From positions 1-64,000 of the forward strand of contig NZ_SLXA01000005.1 of the NCBI RefSeq assembly GCF_004340975.1: a stretch of DNA of 64,000 nt, read 5' to 3'. A program made the position numbers and the translations under genes. Shown here in pieces: positions 63,713-64,000 of this stretch. Source of the DNA: Frisingicoccus caecimuris. GTDB taxonomy: Bacteria > Bacillota > Clostridia > Lachnospirales > Lachnospiraceae. How positions within the stretch are numbered: the stretch's first letter is position 1; every line of letters begins with the position of its first letter. Under the pieces are notes generated by a model. The model saw only the letters and a program-made list of their open reading frames with translations, was not told the origin of the DNA and did not search any database.

Positions 63713-64000
63713 ATGAATTTTAATATTGCAGTCATTAAAGGTGACGGTATCGGTCCGGAGATCGTCACAGAAGCTATAAAAGTGATGGATAAGGTAGCGG
63801 AAAAATTTGGTCATACCTTTAATTATACCCAGGTGTTAATGGGTGGTTGCTCTATTGATGCCACAGGAGTGCCGCTTACCGACGAAGCGATCGAGACCTG
63901 TAAAGCAAGTGACGCGGTTCTTTTAGGCTCCATCGGCGGGGATACGACGACCTCCCCTTGGTATAAGCTGGAGCCGTCACTGAGACCGGAAGCCGGACTT
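63713..64000 (+). CDS. leuB: 3-isopropylmalate dehydrogenase, N-terminal part
   Basis: The ATG at 63713 follows AAAGGAAGAG. The first 96 codons run off the end of the window. FNIAVIKGDGIGPEIVTEAI is the typical start of the isocitrate/isopropylmalate dehydrogenase family, and VLLGSIGGDTTTSPWYKLEP is the LeuB-like continuation leading into the substrate loop. Order leuC-leuD-leuB completes the leucine branch. It lacks its C-terminal part only because of the window edge. Confidence 0.92.
   Translation, partial: MNFNIAVIKGDGIGPEIVTEAIKVMDKVAEKFGHTFNYTQVLMGGCSIDATGVPLTDEAIETCKASDAVLLGSIGGDTTTSPWYKLEPSLRPEAGL

Overview
The window looks like a chromosomal segment of an anaerobic Firmicute, most likely family Lachnospiraceae (class Clostridia). 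This rests on the conserved order TIGR04086-like membrane protein, SCIFF peptide, SCIFF radical SAM maturase, secDF, recJ, apt, rel, metallo-hydrolase, hemZ, on a GGGtGRT protein next to a NifU-like scaffold, on pyruvate formate-lyase under a ZTP riboswitch, and on CnaB/VaFE surface proteins. I do not name a genus. I saw no rRNA, tRNA, CRISPR array or prophage.

Layout. 1-346: right end of an IS200/IS605-type element (tnpA tail plus a heavily structured non-coding tail). It is inserted in a YhgE/Pip-like heptad-repeat gene that also carries two frameshifts (345-1914). 1926-14063: PHP phosphoesterase on the minus strand, then a housekeeping run on the plus strand: TIGR04086-like protein, SCIFF peptide and maturase (a ranthipeptide system), secDF, recJ, apt, rel, MBL hydrolase, hemZ. 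14060-20325: glutamate synthase gltB-gltD with its own promoter, leader hairpin and terminator. 20351-26267: DUF5688-like protein, hisS, aspS, glyA and a small flavoprotein. 26264-27965: FMN riboswitch controlling a MATE transporter. 28009-32763: MarR-GNAT fusion, truncated Rpn-type nuclease, LUD protein (minus), topB. 32847-37185: glmS, a hexapeptide acyltransferase-like protein, the NifU-like/GGGtGRT pair. 37192-43756: a structured 130-base intergenic element, DMT transporter, lipoprotein, YmaF protein (minus), Rrf2 regulator, HAD phosphatase and a repeat-rich cell-surface protein. 43795-49987: enolase, ilvN-ilvC, then pflA-pflB behind a ZTP riboswitch. 50113-55565: a monofunctional peptidoglycan glycosyltransferase and a 1459-residue thioester/CnaB/VaFE adhesin. 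55626-61784 (minus): parC and parE, AEC transporter, LysR regulator. 61912-64000: leuC, leuD and the start of leuB, divergent from the LysR gene.

How the genes work together. Central nitrogen and carbon metabolism dominates: gltBD (ammonia assimilation), glyA, glmS, eno, pflAB, and branched-chain amino acid genes ilvN, ilvC and leuCDB. Two textbook riboswitches (FMN and ZTP) and several leader hairpins, including one that buries the enolase ribosome binding site against a T-run, suggest heavy use of RNA-level control. The most unusual signals are the IS-tail RNA, the hairpin between the SCIFF peptide and its maturase, the 37192-37322 structured element bounded by a 10-base direct repeat, a four-copy dispersed palindromic repeat of about 24 bases, the enolase leader, and the FMN-riboswitch/MATE pairing with a shortened P2 loop.
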